Positions 28,090 to 37,695 of a stretch of DNA of 64,000 nt are shown in pieces (the first letter of the stretch is position 1; each line of letters begins with the position of its first letter). The translations under genes were made by a program, and so were the position numbers. The stretch comes from Timonella senegalensis JC301 (GTDB lineage: Bacteria > Actinomycetota > Actinomycetes > Actinomycetales > Cellulomonadaceae). The stretch covers positions 120,572-184,571 of the forward strand of contig NZ_HE978642.1 in assembly GCF_000312125.1 (NCBI RefSeq), read 5' to 3'. Under the pieces are notes generated by a model. The model was not told where the DNA came from. It worked only from the letters and a program-made list of their open reading frames with translations, and did not search any database.

Positions 28090-28326
28090 GTGAACCTATC
28101 TAACTGCCCATTGGATTCCACGGTCACGGTCCTCTACGTGGAGGGCACGCCCGCGCAGCAACTCCGTTACGCCGAAATGGGGCTGCTTCCCGGCTCGACC
28201 GCCGCAGCTATTCTCAGCGGGTTCGGGCGGCGCAGGGTGATCAAGCTCGGCGCTGAGCGCATTGCGTTTGCGCCCGAGGCAGCGAGCAAGGTTCACGTGC
28301 AACTTGCGGGCAGCGCGCGGCGATGA
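28090..28326 (+). CDS. feoA: Ferrous iron transport protein A
   Basis: 78 residues from GTG 28090. An SH3-like FeoA domain is visible (LRYAEMGLLPGSTAAAI...VIKLGAERIAFAPEAASKVHV). FeoA is a small cytoplasmic partner of FeoB. Its stop overlaps the feoB ATG by 4 bp. Expression should be iron-repressed through the iron box just upstream. Confidence 0.9.
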   Translation: MNLSNCPLDSTVTVLYVEGTPAQQLRYAEMGLLPGSTAAAILSGFGRRRVIKLGAERIAFAPEAASKVHVQLAGSARR

Positions 28327-30434
28327 CCTGCCACGATACCGGTGATGGATCGGTCCAGGTGGGTGCCGGTGCGGCTGGAGCAGGTGCCGCAACCGCAACA
28401 CTGCCTCTCACGGGCCGCCAGATCATCCTCGTGGGGCGCCCCAACGTGGGCAAGTCCACGCTGTTTAACCTATTGACCGGTTCGCACCAGAAAACCATGA
28501 ACGTCCCACGCACAACCGTCAGCGTTGAGGTGGGGACGTGGGCTTTGGCCACGGGCGAGCGGGTCTCGATCACGGACCTGCCCGGCACCTATTCTCTGAA
28601 CCCCACCTCGCCCGATGAGGAAGTCACAGCACATGCCGTGGACGACTGTGCGCGCGAGATCGCCGCGGCTGGGGCAGACTCCCACCGCCTCGCCGTCGTC
28701 GTCCTAGACGCCACCGCTCTCGGCTCGTCCCTTTACCTGTATGCACAGACCAGGCTCAGCGGCGTTCCCGTGGTCGTGGCGTTGAGTATGAACGACATGG
28801 CCGCGGCCTCTGGCACCTCGGTGGATCCCGAGCGCCTGGCCCGCGCGCTCGGTGCGCCGGTTGTGCCCATCAACCCGCGCCTTGGCCGCGGTGCCGCTGA
28901 GCTTGAGGCCGCGCTCGATCGCGTTGACCGCGCCCCTTCGGGGCTCATTCCGCTCCCAATTTTCGACGATCCTGCCGCCACTTCCAGCACCGTTAACCCG
29001 GGCGCGGATCCCGCTGCTGGGGTTTCTCCTCCGGAGGCTTCCCATTCTGGGGTTTCCCGTTTGGAGGCAGACGAGGAACTAGAGCGGGCGCACAGACTGT
29101 TCGGCTGGGTCCGTGAAGTCCTTGAACACATCCAGCCCGCAGACGAAGGCCAAGACGGTTCGAGTGCGAAAGGTCGGGCGACGCCGTCTGACCGGCTTGA
29201 CCGGTTCTTGTTGCGTCCGCTGTACGGCATCCCCGTGTTCCTTGCGGTCCTGTGGGCAACCTTCCAACTGACCACCACCATTTCCGGCCCGATTCAGGAC
29301 TGGCTCGAAGGACTGGTCACGGGGCCACTCACGTCCGGAGTGTCCGGACTCCTTGAACTCGCAAGCGCGCCTAGATGGCTCATGTCCCTGACAGTCGACG
29401 GCCTCATCGCCGGCGTGGGTACAGTGGTCAGCTTCCTGCCGCTCATGGCGATCATCTTCACCATGATCTTCCTGCTGGAGGACTCGGGTTACCTTGCCAG
29501 GGTCGCCGTGATGGCGGACCGGGCAATGCAGTCACTCGGGCTCGACGGTCGGGCGGTCCTTCCCCTGGTTATCGGGTTCGGCTGCAACATCCCAGCCTTA
29601 ACCGCCACCAAGACGATCCCCGATGCGAGGCAGCGCCTTCTGACGGGTCTTCTCATTCCGTACTCGTCCTGCACGGCACGACTGGTCATCTACCTTCTAC
29701 TGGCATCGGTGTTCTTCCCCGGGCATGCTGGCACGGTCGTGTTTGCCATGTACATCGTGTCCGCGCTGGTGATCCTCGGGGTTGCGTATGCCTTGCGGAA
29801 AACAGCGTTCCACTCGCTCGTGCGGGAGCCCCTTGTGATTGTGCTTCCCGCCTACCAAACCCCACGGTTTGGCTCGCTCGGCCGAGCGGTAGCCCTGCGC
29901 TGCTCGGGTTTCGCGCGCCGTGCTGGCGTGGTCATCCTTGCTCTGTCAATGGGGGTGTGGACGCTCATGGCGATCCCCGTGGATGGCGAGCACGCGATCG
30001 GTGACATGGACATGCCCGTGCAGTCATCCCTGTTCGGGGCGGCATCGAGCGCAATCGCACCGATTTTTGAGCCCGCGGGCTTCGGCGACTGGCACATTTC
30101 CGCCTCGCTCATCACCGGATTTGTGGCTAAGGAAGCGGTAGTGGGTACGCTCGCCACCACTTACGGCATGGATGAGCCCGCCGAGGGTGCAGCGCCTCGG
30201 GACCTCTCGGAACAGCTGCACGCTACTTTTGACGCAAGTTCAGGCGGATACCCGGCGCTCGCGGCCGCCGCGTTCATGGTGTTCTGCCTGGTCTACACGC
30301 CGTGCATGGTCACGGTTGCCGAGCAGAAACGCCTCTTCGGCGCTAAGATTACCGCCGGATCCGTGGGTGGCTCGATCCTGCTTGCGTGGCTGCTCGCGGT
30401 GGGCATCTTCCAGATTGGCAGGCTGTTCCTGTGA
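28323..30434 (+). CDS. feoB: Ferrous iron transport protein B
   Basis: 703 residues. The N-terminal G domain has G1 GRPNVGKS (38-45), G3 DLPGTYSL and a G4 motif reading SMND. A non-conserved linker with a PPEASHSGVSRLEA stretch follows, then the membrane region with two Gate-type segments (GCNIPALTATKTI; VYTPCMVTV). It imports Fe(II) across the cytoplasmic membrane. It overlaps both neighbours by 4 bp. The linker carries a 2-mismatch copy of the recurrent 14-mer at 28957. Confidence 0.96.
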   Translation: MTCHDTGDGSVQVGAGAAGAGAATATLPLTGRQIILVGRPNVGKSTLFNLLTGSHQKTMNVPRTTVSVEVGTWALATGERVSITDLPGTYSLNPTSPDEEVTAHAVDDCAREIAAAGADSHRLAVVVLDATALGSSLYLYAQTRLSGVPVVVALSMNDMAAASGTSVDPERLARALGAPVVPINPRLGRGAAELEAALDRVDRAPSGLIPLPIFDDPAATSSTVNPGADPAAGVSPPEASHSGVSRLEADEELERAHRLFGWVREVLEHIQPADEGQDGSSAKGRATPSDRLDRFLLRPLYGIPVFLAVLWATFQLTTTISGPIQDWLEGLVTGPLTSGVSGLLELASAPRWLMSLTVDGLIAGVGTVVSFLPLMAIIFTMIFLLEDSGYLARVAVMADRAMQSLGLDGRAVLPLVIGFGCNIPALTATKTIPDARQRLLTGLLIPYSSCTARLVIYLLLASVFFPGHAGTVVFAMYIVSALVILGVAYALRKTAFHSLVREPLVIVLPAYQTPRFGSLGRAVALRCSGFARRAGVVILALSMGVWTLMAIPVDGEHAIGDMDMPVQSSLFGAASSAIAPIFEPAGFGDWHISASLITGFVAKEAVVGTLATTYGMDEPAEGAAPRDLSEQLHATFDASSGGYPALAAAAFMVFCLVYTPCMVTVAEQKRLFGAKITAGSVGGSILLAWLLAVGIFQIGRLFL

Positions 30435-30658
30435 TCGCGGTGAAGGGCGCCATCCCAGACGATCTCCTCGCGCTCATGCAGCGCGAGGACGCCACGCTCC
30501 GCGCCCGCACGGCCCCGGCAGGGCCCGTTCAGCAGGAACCGGCCGCTGACGCGTCCGCTCGGACAGGCTTGACCATTGATGCGACTGCCCGGATCGCCTG
30601 CGCCGGCTGCTTCTTCGCGCCGGAGTGCGCTGGCAGTTGCGCTGCCGTTCCTGGCTAA
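30431..30658 (+). CDS. Small Cys-rich protein coupled to feoB (FeoC-like position)
   Basis: 75 residues from GTG 30431, overlapping the feoB stop by 4 bp (GTGA). The C-terminus carries a cysteine cluster, CAGCFFAPECAGSC, giving spacing C-x2-C-x5-C-x3-C, suitable for an Fe-S cluster or metal site. In gammaproteobacteria the third feo gene, feoC, encodes a small protein with a Cys cluster and winged helix; no winged helix is evident here. A FeoB regulator or iron chaperone role is inferred from position and cysteines only. Confidence 0.7.
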   Translation: MIAVKGAIPDDLLALMQREDATLRARTAPAGPVQQEPAADASARTGLTIDATARIACAGCFFAPECAGSCAAVPG

Positions 30659-30724
30659 TCCCAGGCTGCCGCGCCAGAGTCCCCGCACCCTCGCACTGCG
30701 CCGTAACTAGGGACGAGGGGGAGT

Positions 30725-30738
30725 TGATTCCCGACGAT
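30725..30738 (-). repeat. Recurrent 14-mer ATCGTCGNNAATCA (NN=GG)
   Basis: Exact match on the minus strand in the 106-bp gap between the feo operon and the next gene. Confidence 0.8.
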
Positions 30739-30764
30739 TCTGCTCGCGTACCAGCGCTCGTTTC

Positions 30765-32042
30765 GTGGGACTCATGCGTATGCTCGGAAACATGATCACC
30801 CCAGAGCAGTTGGTTGAGAGCGTGGTTGGCCGCAATCTGTGTATGGCCTACGTCCAAGAGTTCGGCAAGGAAGACGAAACCTCGGCAGCCGACGAGTTTA
30901 GGCGGTTCCTGTTTGACGTTTCGTTTGTTGAAGGCGCGAGTGACCAAGGGCGCGCTAGCTTCGGCTGGGATGAGTCGGGAAAGCCGCTAAGCGGAAATGA
31001 GCTCGTCATGGCCGTTGAGAGCTCGCTCGTTGACCAAGGTGTCAATTTGGCGAACCTGCCGGGCGCCGTTGCGCGCAAACTGGATGAGTTCGACCTTGAT
31101 GCGATGCCCACCGGGGCTGCGGGTCGAGATCTGCTGAGAGCCGCGCTGACTCGGGCGGTGGATGAACTACACCTGTGGGGCCAGCCTTTGGATGCTGAGG
31201 AACGCATCGCGGCGTCTGCGCCTGTGCGCGCCGCCCTTGTGCGGGTGGCCGCGCACATCCTCGCGAGCGAAGGCGCCGCAGGTTGGAACAGGCCGCACGA
31301 TTCCGCCCGGCAAATGGTCGTGTACTTCCCCGGACGTAATGAGACTCCTGCTCCGAAGCGGAAGTGGTGGCAGAAGAAGACTGAGCAGCCTGCCATCGAA
31401 CTGCATGCACACCAACGCGAGGCCGAAGCGATAGCGCAGATCCTTGCGGATGACGCCGCAGAAAACGCTAAGGCCGAGGCCCGGGACTCCGAATACAGGC
31501 GCAAACACCCGGGCCGCGAATACAGCGGCGTCTGGTGGTCGTTTCCAACTTTTACTCTGGCAAGTTCTACCCCACCCACGGAACTTGGAACACCCAAGAT
31601 TCTGCATTTCCAGGAAGACTCGTTCGGGGACGAACGGGCTTCAAGCTGGCACGTTAACCCGCATAACCTGAACATCTATGAGGTCGCACACCACACGGAC
31701 TGGGCAGATATTTGCGCCAAGTACCCGCGAACGATGACCTCCCAAAACTGGTACACGTGGTCCGAAAACACTGGGCGGACGGGCGAGTGGGTCATTCCCG
31801 CGTGGGAACTCATGGCCCGCGACTTCGACGGCATCCACCTCACTACGTCCGCGTACCTCGAGATGACTGGCGCTGCGGTTCCGGTTCCGGACCTTGGCAC
31901 CGCGGGCCAGTGGGCGAGCACTCTCGCGGGATGGTCGCCGGACATCACCTACTACTTTGCGCCCATTAGCGTGGACGAAGACTCCCGCCAGGAATGGCAC
32001 CGGGACGAGGACGGGCAGTGGCAACCGGGTGCTGGAAGGTGA
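30765..32042 (+). CDS. Hypothetical protein, 425 residues
   Basis: Not recognised. It is soluble, with no signal peptide or membrane segment. The middle is Ala/Glu/Lys-rich and probably helical (HAHQREAEAIAQILADDAAENAKAEARDSEYRRK), preceded by a basic KRKWWQKK patch. The C-terminal third is rich in Trp and Tyr (SGVWWSFPTF; WYTWSENTG) with an acidic/His tail. The start may instead be ATG 30792 (MITPEQLVE). It stands alone between feo and phosphoketolase and is bracketed by two copies of the recurrent 14-mer, at 30725 and 32048. Confidence 0.7.
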   Translation: MGLMRMLGNMITPEQLVESVVGRNLCMAYVQEFGKEDETSAADEFRRFLFDVSFVEGASDQGRASFGWDESGKPLSGNELVMAVESSLVDQGVNLANLPGAVARKLDEFDLDAMPTGAAGRDLLRAALTRAVDELHLWGQPLDAEERIAASAPVRAALVRVAAHILASEGAAGWNRPHDSARQMVVYFPGRNETPAPKRKWWQKKTEQPAIELHAHQREAEAIAQILADDAAENAKAEARDSEYRRKHPGREYSGVWWSFPTFTLASSTPPTELGTPKILHFQEDSFGDERASSWHVNPHNLNIYEVAHHTDWADICAKYPRTMTSQNWYTWSENTGRTGEWVIPAWELMARDFDGIHLTTSAYLEMTGAAVPVPDLGTAGQWASTLAGWSPDITYYFAPISVDEDSRQEWHRDEDGQWQPGAGR

Positions 32043-32047
32043 CCACG

Positions 32048-32061
32048 ATCGTCGAAAATCA
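32048..32061 (+). repeat. Recurrent 14-mer ATCGTCGNNAATCA (NN=AA)
   Basis: Exact match, 6 bp after the stop codon of the 425-residue hypothetical protein and preceded by GACCACG, as in several other copies. Confidence 0.85.
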
Positions 32062-32119
32062 TTTCCCGGTGCACCCGCCGCCCGCGCGCGCCTACCCACC
32101 CAACGTCCGTCATTACACC

Positions 32120-32190
32120 GCGAGTGCCGGTTTTTGGTGGTGAGTGCCGGATCCTAGATCCGGCACTCACCACCAAAAACCGGCACTCGC
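32120..32190. repeat. Perfect 34-bp palindrome between convergent genes
   Basis: Arms 32120-32153 and 32157-32190 are exact reverse complements around a 3-nt CTA loop. Each arm contains GAGTGCCGG twice, separated by TTTTTGGTGGT, so the arm is itself a repeat. It may terminate both converging transcripts, but it is far longer than needed and lacks a terminal T-run. Confidence 0.9.
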
Positions 32191-32343
32191 CGTATGTGCG
32201 GGGCCACAGAGCCTTTGGGCCGGGTGCGTGGGGTCGGAAGAGTGGGCGCGTGGGGTCGGAAGAGTGGGGGCGTGGGCAGAAGTAGGCGGCGCCACCGGGT
32301 ATCCCAGGGCGCCGCCCCACCTCTACTTAGGCAGGAGCCCTAC

Positions 32344-34779
32344 CTACTCGTTGTCGCCACCCGTGGAGATCGTGGCCTCGACCTCGCTGCCGTCGGCGGC
32401 GTCTGCCGCGTCGGGCCAGACCCAGTCGCGGACCTCTGGGATGTCCTGGCCGTGCTCGCGGGTGTATGCGCGAGCCTCGATGCGCTTGTCCTGCATCTTC
32501 TGGCGCAGGCCGGCGTACTTTGAACCCAAACCGGGCACGCGGTCGATGACGTCGATGACCAAGTGGTAGCGGTCCAAATCGTTGAGCATGACCATGTCGA
32601 ATGGCGTGGTTGTGGTGCCCTCCTCTTTGTAACCGCGCACGTGGATGTTGTCGTGACCGTTGCGGCGGTAGGTGAGGCGGTGGATCAGCCACGGGTAGCC
32701 GTGGTACGCGAAGATCACAGGCTGGTCGGCCGTGAAGATTGTGTCGAAGTCGCGGTCCGAGAGCCCGTGTGGGTGCTCCTTCTCATCCTGCAGGCGCATG
32801 AGGTCAACCACGTTCACCACGCGAACCTTGAGGTCAGGAAGCTCGCGCCGCAGGATGTCGGCTGCGGCGAGGACCTCGAGGGTGGGCACGTCGCCGGCCG
32901 CGGCAAGCACCACGTCGGGAGACTCGCCCGGGGTCTCCGAGCCCGCCCAGTCCCAAATCCCCAGGCCGCGCTCGCAGTGAGCCTTGGCCTGATCCATGTT
33001 CAGGAAGTTCGGCGCAGGCTGCTTACCCGCCACCACCACATTGACGTACTGCTTGGACCGCAGGCAGTGCTCGTACGTGGCCAGTAGGGTGTTGGCGTCT
33101 GCGGGCAGGTATACGCGCACGACCTCGGCCTTCTTGTTGACCACGTGGTCGATGAAGCCTGGGTCTTGGTGCGAGAATCCGTTGTGGTCCTGGCGCCACA
33201 CGTGGGAGGACAGCAGGTAGTTGAGCGATGCAACGGGCCGGCGCCACGGGATGTCGTTTGTGACCTTGAGCCACTTGGCGTGCTGGTTGAACATTGAGTC
33301 AACGATGTGGATGAATGCCTCGTACGAGGTCATGAGGCCGTGACGGCCGGTGAGCAGGTAGCCCTCGAGCCAGCCCTGGCACTGGTGCTCCGACAGCATC
33401 TCCATGACGCGGCCAGCGCGGGCGAGGTGCTCGTCCACCTCCGGTCCAAAGAACTCCGCGTTCCACTGCTTATCCGTCACGTCAAACACGCCCTGGAGGC
33501 GGTTGGACGCGGTTTCGTCCGGACCGAAGATGCGGAAGTTGTCGGGGTTGCGGCGGATGACCTCGGTCAGGTAGCTGCCCAGCACGCGGGGAGCCTCCGT
33601 GAGTCCTGAAGCAGGAACCGGCACGTCGATGGCAAAGTCCTCGATGGGAGGCAGTCGCAGCTCCTTGAGCAAGAGGCCACCATTCGCGTGCGGGTTGGCG
33701 CTCATGCGCAGGTCAGCCGGGGGCGTGAGCGACGTGATGTCCTCGGCCACCCGTCCGTTCTCGTCGAAGAGCTCCTCGGGTTTGTATGAGGCAAGCCAGT
33801 CGTGGAGGTCTTTGAGGTGCGCCTCGGTGTCCCGGGCGTTGGCGAGCGGAACCTGGTGTGCGCGCCACGAACCTGTGGTCTTCTTGCCATCGATCTCCGC
33901 GGGGCCGGTCCAGCCCTTTGGCGTGCGGAACACGATCATTGGCCACATGGGGCGGGTTTCGTCGCCGGCAGCCGCGCGGGCCTTGATGGCGTCGATCTCG
34001 TCGAACACCTCATCGAGCAACGCGGCAAAGCGCGCGTGCACGGAAAGAATGTCCTCGGACTCGTCGTAGCCGCCCTCAAAGAAGTAGGGCTTGTGGCCGT
34101 ATCCGATCATCAGCGCCTCGAGTTCCTCGTGGCTGATGCGGTCGAGCACGGTGGGGTTGGCGATCTTGTACCCGTTGAGGTGCAGGATTGGCAGGACGGT
34201 GCCGTCCTGGGCGGGGTTCACAAACTTGTTGGAGTGCCAGGATGTGGCAAGGGGGCCCGTCTCGGCCTCGCCGTCACCAACTACCGCAGCCACCAACAGG
34301 TCGGGGTTGTCGAACGCTGCGCCGTACGCGTGCGAGAGCGCGTAGCCGAGCTCGCCGCCCTCGTGGATGGAGCCGGGGGTCTCCGGGGCCACGTGCGATG
34401 GGATTCCGCCGGGGAACGAGAACTGCTTGAACAGCTTTTGCACGCCCTCGGTGTCCTGGGTGATGTCGGAGTAGGTCTCGGTGTAGGAGCCGTCCAGGTA
34501 GGAGGCTGCGACGAGTCCGGGCCCGCCGTGTCCGGGGCCGGTGATGTAGAGGGTGGACTGCTGGCGTTCCTTGATCGCGCGGTTCAGGTGCGCGTACAGG
34601 AAGGTGAGGCCCGGCGTGGTTCCCCAGTGTCCAAGGAGTCGCGGCTTGACATGGTCGCGCGTGAGTTCGGTGCGCAGAAGTGGGTTGTCGAGCAGGTAAA
34701 TCTGGCCGACCGAGAGGTAGTTGGCGGTGCGCCACCAGCGGTCAATGATGTTGAGGGTTTCGTTCGATACTGGAGCCAC
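32344..34779 (-). CDS. xfp: Xylulose-5-phosphate/fructose-6-phosphate phosphoketolase
   Basis: 811 residues from GTG 34779, preceded by GAGGAAGGTGCC. The TPP-dependent enzyme shows phosphoketolase signatures ([48 protein letters not shown]) and the TPP motif [21 protein letters not shown]. It splits xylulose 5-phosphate or fructose 6-phosphate with phosphate into acetyl phosphate plus glyceraldehyde or erythrose phosphate, the key step of the bifid shunt. Full length compared with bifidobacterial enzymes (about 825 residues). Sugar entry through the lac operon could feed it. Confidence 0.97.
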   Translation of the reverse strand: MAPVSNETLNIIDRWWRTANYLSVGQIYLLDNPLLRTELTRDHVKPRLLGHWGTTPGLTFLYAHLNRAIKERQQSTLYITGPGHGGPGLVAASYLDGSYTETYSDITQDTEGVQKLFKQFSFPGGIPSHVAPETPGSIHEGGELGYALSHAYGAAFDNPDLLVAAVVGDGEAETGPLATSWHSNKFVNPAQDGTVLPILHLNGYKIANPTVLDRISHEELEALMIGYGHKPYFFEGGYDESEDILSVHARFAALLDEVFDEIDAIKARAAAGDETRPMWPMIVFRTPKGWTGPAEIDGKKTTGSWRAHQVPLANARDTEAHLKDLHDWLASYKPEELFDENGRVAEDITSLTPPADLRMSANPHANGGLLLKELRLPPIEDFAIDVPVPASGLTEAPRVLGSYLTEVIRRNPDNFRIFGPDETASNRLQGVFDVTDKQWNAEFFGPEVDEHLARAGRVMEMLSEHQCQGWLEGYLLTGRHGLMTSYEAFIHIVDSMFNQHAKWLKVTNDIPWRRPVASLNYLLSSHVWRQDHNGFSHQDPGFIDHVVNKKAEVVRVYLPADANTLLATYEHCLRSKQYVNVVVAGKQPAPNFLNMDQAKAHCERGLGIWDWAGSETPGESPDVVLAAAGDVPTLEVLAAADILRRELPDLKVRVVNVVDLMRLQDEKEHPHGLSDRDFDTIFTADQPVIFAYHGYPWLIHRLTYRRNGHDNIHVRGYKEEGTTTTPFDMVMLNDLDRYHLVIDVIDRVPGLGSKYAGLRQKMQDKRIEARAYTREHGQDIPEVRDWVWPDAADAADGSEVEATISTGGDNE

Positions 34780-34950
34780 GTTGGCACCTTCCTCACGCGA
34801 TGAGTGTTTCCTGTCACATTCCAACCTAGCGGATTGTGCACGTTCACACTGGGTAGAAAATCCCAAGACCACGTCTTTCATGGAATGTATTCCGTGGGGG
34901 CGGGGAAAACTTCTAGGTTGGACGCATGACCTCTTGTCGCGGCCGCATTG

Positions 34951-36135
34951 CTACTGTCCCTGGACCGTAATCCGCAGGAGTTTGTCGTCTCCCGACCTCG
35001 GCGAGCCGCGACCGTCCGTGTTGTTCGTGATGATCCACAGTGCGCCGTCCGGCGCGAGCACCGCGTCCCGGATCCTCCCGAGGTCATCAATAGCCAGAGT
35101 CTGAGCTTCTGGGTCGCCCCCATCCACGAGCCGCAACGACTGCCCCCTCAAGTTCGCCATCGCAACCACCGGACCCGCGGCAAAATCCAGAACTGCGATC
35201 CCGCTGGGGCTCGCCTCGTCGGTGCCCCACTGTGCGATCGGATCCACGTACCATTCTTCACCGCCGATTCCCTCGATCACAGGCCATCCGTAGTTCTTGC
35301 CCGGCTCAATCACGTTGAGTTCATCCCACGTGTTCTGCCCAAACTCGGATGCGTACATCGTCCCGTCCGCGGCCCACGCCAGCCCCTGCACATTTCGGTG
35401 ACCCCGGCTCCACACGGGCGACCCTTCCAGTGGATTGCCGTCCGGTGCAGGCCCCTGGGCAGGGATGGAGCCATCCAGGCTAAACCGCAGGATCTTGCCA
35501 CCCAGGCTCGCCGGGTCCTGCGCGTGCTCGGGGTTGCCCGCGTCTCCTACGGAGACGTACAGGTGTTCGTCCGGCCCAATTGCGAGCCGCCCGCCGTTGT
35601 GGAAACCCGCAAATGGCAAATTTTCGACGATTGTGCTGGGTGATCCGAGTGTGATCGCCCCGTCAGCCTGAGTGAGTGGGTAGAGTTCGACTCTGTTTCC
35701 ATTGGCGGTGGTTGAGTAGACGTAGAGCCCGTAGCCCTCGTGGTAGGCCAGGCCGAGCAGCCCGCCCTCGCCTCCGTGTTGCACTCCCTTAATGGTGGCG
35801 ATACTGGCGAAGTCGCCCTCCACGCCGAGCTGAAGGATGCGACCGGTGTCTCGTTCCGACATCAGCAGGGTTTCTCCCACGAACACGATGGACCAGGGAG
35901 CTTTCAGATCCCGCGCAACGACCTCGGGGCTGCCGAGCACCTCACTGAGATCAGGCGTTTCCGCAGACTCGGGAGGTGTGCTGGAGGTGCTTGAGGGGGA
36001 GTTCTCGGGAGGCGTGCTGGAACGTGGCGTGGAGGCAGTCGGCGTGGGAACGGGTGTATCGGTGCCACAAGCGCCGAGCAGTGCCACCACGGAAAATGCA
36101 ACCGTGGCCAAGGCTGGCGTGAGGCGAGTGTTCAT
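34951..36135 (-). CDS. PQQ-dependent sugar dehydrogenase-like lipoprotein
   Basis: 394 residues. A lipoprotein signal ends in LLGAC, followed by a Pro/Thr/Ser-rich linker (about 30-65) and a six-bladed propeller of the glucose/sorbosone dehydrogenase family (LKAPWSIVFVGETLLMSERDTGRI; GGEGGLLGLAYHEGYGLYVYST; SRGHRNVQGLAWAADGTMYASEFGQNTWDELN). Members oxidise aldose sugars at the cell surface using PQQ, but many have unproven activity. One propeller loop (TIVENLPFAGF) is encoded by a 2-mismatch copy of the recurrent 14-mer. ATG 36135 is chosen to give a proper signal peptide. Confidence 0.9.
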   Translation of the reverse strand: MNTRLTPALATVAFSVVALLGACGTDTPVPTPTASTPRSSTPPENSPSSTSSTPPESAETPDLSEVLGSPEVVARDLKAPWSIVFVGETLLMSERDTGRILQLGVEGDFASIATIKGVQHGGEGGLLGLAYHEGYGLYVYSTTANGNRVELYPLTQADGAITLGSPSTIVENLPFAGFHNGGRLAIGPDEHLYVSVGDAGNPEHAQDPASLGGKILRFSLDGSIPAQGPAPDGNPLEGSPVWSRGHRNVQGLAWAADGTMYASEFGQNTWDELNVIEPGKNYGWPVIEGIGGEEWYVDPIAQWGTDEASPSGIAVLDFAAGPVVAMANLRGQSLRLVDGGDPEAQTLAIDDLGRIRDAVLAPDGALWIITNNTDGRGSPRSGDDKLLRITVQGQ

Positions 36136-36250
36136 GCGACTTACGATATTGCTGCGTGCGCGCCTCCGCACCCGCAGCCAATGGTCTCGCTTAGCATGGG
36201 CTCGCGCACACTACACTGGAGCCAAAACCTTCACCTGAAAAGGAATTACG

Positions 36251-37054
36251 TTGGCACTGCTTGACCTGCGCTTCTTCTCCCAAGCGCTCGGAGAATCATC
36301 CTCACTGACCGTGATTGCCCCAGAAGGCGGTGTCAACGACACCCAAGCGCGACTCACGGGAGAGTCGGCAGGCGTGGGCACTAACGGGGCAATGCCAGTC
36401 CTCTATCTCTTGCACGGCCTAGAGGGCGACGACTCCGTGTGGACTCGCCGAACGCTCATCGAACGCTACGTTGGTGAGCTCGGCCTGCTCGTAGTCATGC
36501 CAAAGGTTGGCCGCTCCTTCTACTGCGACGAGGCATACGGGCAAAAGTACTGGACGTTCCTCACCACCGAGCTGCCCGAAATGATCTCGCGCATGTTCAA
36601 CGTTTCAACGGCGCGGGAAGACACGTTCGTGGCGGGACTTTCCATGGGCGGATACGGCGCGTTCAAGTGGGCGCTGCGCGAACCCCACCGCTTTGCCGCC
36701 GCAGCATCGCTCTCCGGCGCACTCAACGTTGCGGGCTCCGAGAGCTTCGACCGCCTACGCGAACAAGTGCCGCAGGTGTGGGGTGACAAGGGCCCCGAGG
36801 GCACACCGGACGACCTCATCCACCTCCTCGCCTCAGCACACCCGGCCGAACTGCCGGCGCTCTACCAGCGCTGCGGCAGCGAAGACTTCCTCTTTGCGGA
36901 CAACCAAGCCTTTGCCGCGGCCGCCAAGGCCGCGGGTGTGACGGTCGATTCTGACCTCGCCCACCCGGGCGACCACAACTGGGATTACTGGAACGAGCAG
37001 ATCCAGGGCGTGCTGGGTTGGCTGCCAATATCGTCGGAAATCAGTTCACGGTAG
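36251..37054 (+). CDS. Esterase family alpha/beta hydrolase (FrmB/esterase D-like)
   Basis: 267 residues from TTG 36251, with AAAAGGAATT upstream. The oxyanion region is LYLLHGLEGDDSVW, the nucleophile elbow GLSMGG, and the catalytic His lies in HPGDHNWDYW. It is similar to S-formylglutathione hydrolase and mycolyltransferase-like esterases; no signal peptide, so cytoplasmic. Substrate unknown. The last codons (PISSEISSR) are encoded by an exact copy of the recurrent 14-mer. Confidence 0.88.
   Translation: MALLDLRFFSQALGESSSLTVIAPEGGVNDTQARLTGESAGVGTNGAMPVLYLLHGLEGDDSVWTRRTLIERYVGELGLLVVMPKVGRSFYCDEAYGQKYWTFLTTELPEMISRMFNVSTAREDTFVAGLSMGGYGAFKWALREPHRFAAAASLSGALNVAGSESFDRLREQVPQVWGDKGPEGTPDDLIHLLASAHPAELPALYQRCGSEDFLFADNQAFAAAAKAAGVTVDSDLAHPGDHNWDYWNEQIQGVLGWLPISSEISSR
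37030..37043 (+). repeat. Recurrent 14-mer ATCGTCGNNAATCA (NN=GA)
   Basis: Exact match, in the C-terminal tail codons of the esterase gene just before its stop. Confidence 0.82.
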
Positions 37055-37113
37055 GGCTGGAACTGCACCCACAGACGCGATAGACAAGAGTTAGGTAGGA
37101 AGAGAGGTCGAAC

Positions 37114-37506
37114 ATGGTCGCACACAGATACGAGGGCGAATGCCCGTGCGGAACGGGCGAACTGTATGCACAGTGCTGCGGCCCGCTACACGCGGGGGAG
37201 CGGCGCGCGCAGACGCCCGAGCAGCTCATGCGCTCGCGGTACTCGGCGTTCTTTCTGCTCGACACTGAGTACCTGCGTCTGACGTGGGCGCCGGAGGCCA
37301 CTCCACAGGACCTAACCCTAGACGCGCAGCAGAAGTGGACGCGACTAAGGGTTCTGGACGCGCCGGAGCCGGAGGGCAACGAAGGATACGTGCACTACCG
37401 CGCGCACTTTCGTTACGGCAACCTGCGGGACTTCCTAGAGGAGGTCAGTCGGTTTGAACGCCGTGATGGCGTGTGGCTGTACGTGGACGGCGAGATCCTG
37501 GAGTAG
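37114..37506 (+). CDS. YchJ family protein
   Basis: 130 residues. An N-terminal SEC-C-like zinc knuckle (CPCGTGELYAQCCGPLH) is followed by the YchJ fold (AQTPEQLMRSRYSAFFLLDTEYL...VHYRAHF). Function is unknown for the family. AGGAAGAGAGG lies just upstream of the ATG. It is 59 bp after the esterase gene. Confidence 0.88.
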   Translation: MVAHRYEGECPCGTGELYAQCCGPLHAGERRAQTPEQLMRSRYSAFFLLDTEYLRLTWAPEATPQDLTLDAQQKWTRLRVLDAPEPEGNEGYVHYRAHFRYGNLRDFLEEVSRFERRDGVWLYVDGEILE

Positions 37507-37695
37507 TTGGCGCAACTGGCACAGATGGTGCAGGTGGCACGGACGGCGTGACCCGGCTGCGAGGTCTGCCACGTCACGCGTTTAACTCGCTGGCCGTGGC
37601 GGCTCGCTGAGCAGGACCAACGTCCCCGCGCGATACTGTGGAGTAGCCCTTCGGGCACCCCCGCAGTAGAGATACTTCAGAATGGACGAGCAACC

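Larger units (their letters stand above)
32043..32343. other. Intergenic region between convergent genes (large palindrome inside)
   Basis: 301 bp without a gene. It holds one recurrent 14-mer (32048), the 71-bp palindrome (32120-32190), and two tandem copies of a GCGTGGGGTCGGAAGAGTGG-like unit near 32227-32270. Nothing else was recognised. Confidence 0.7.
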
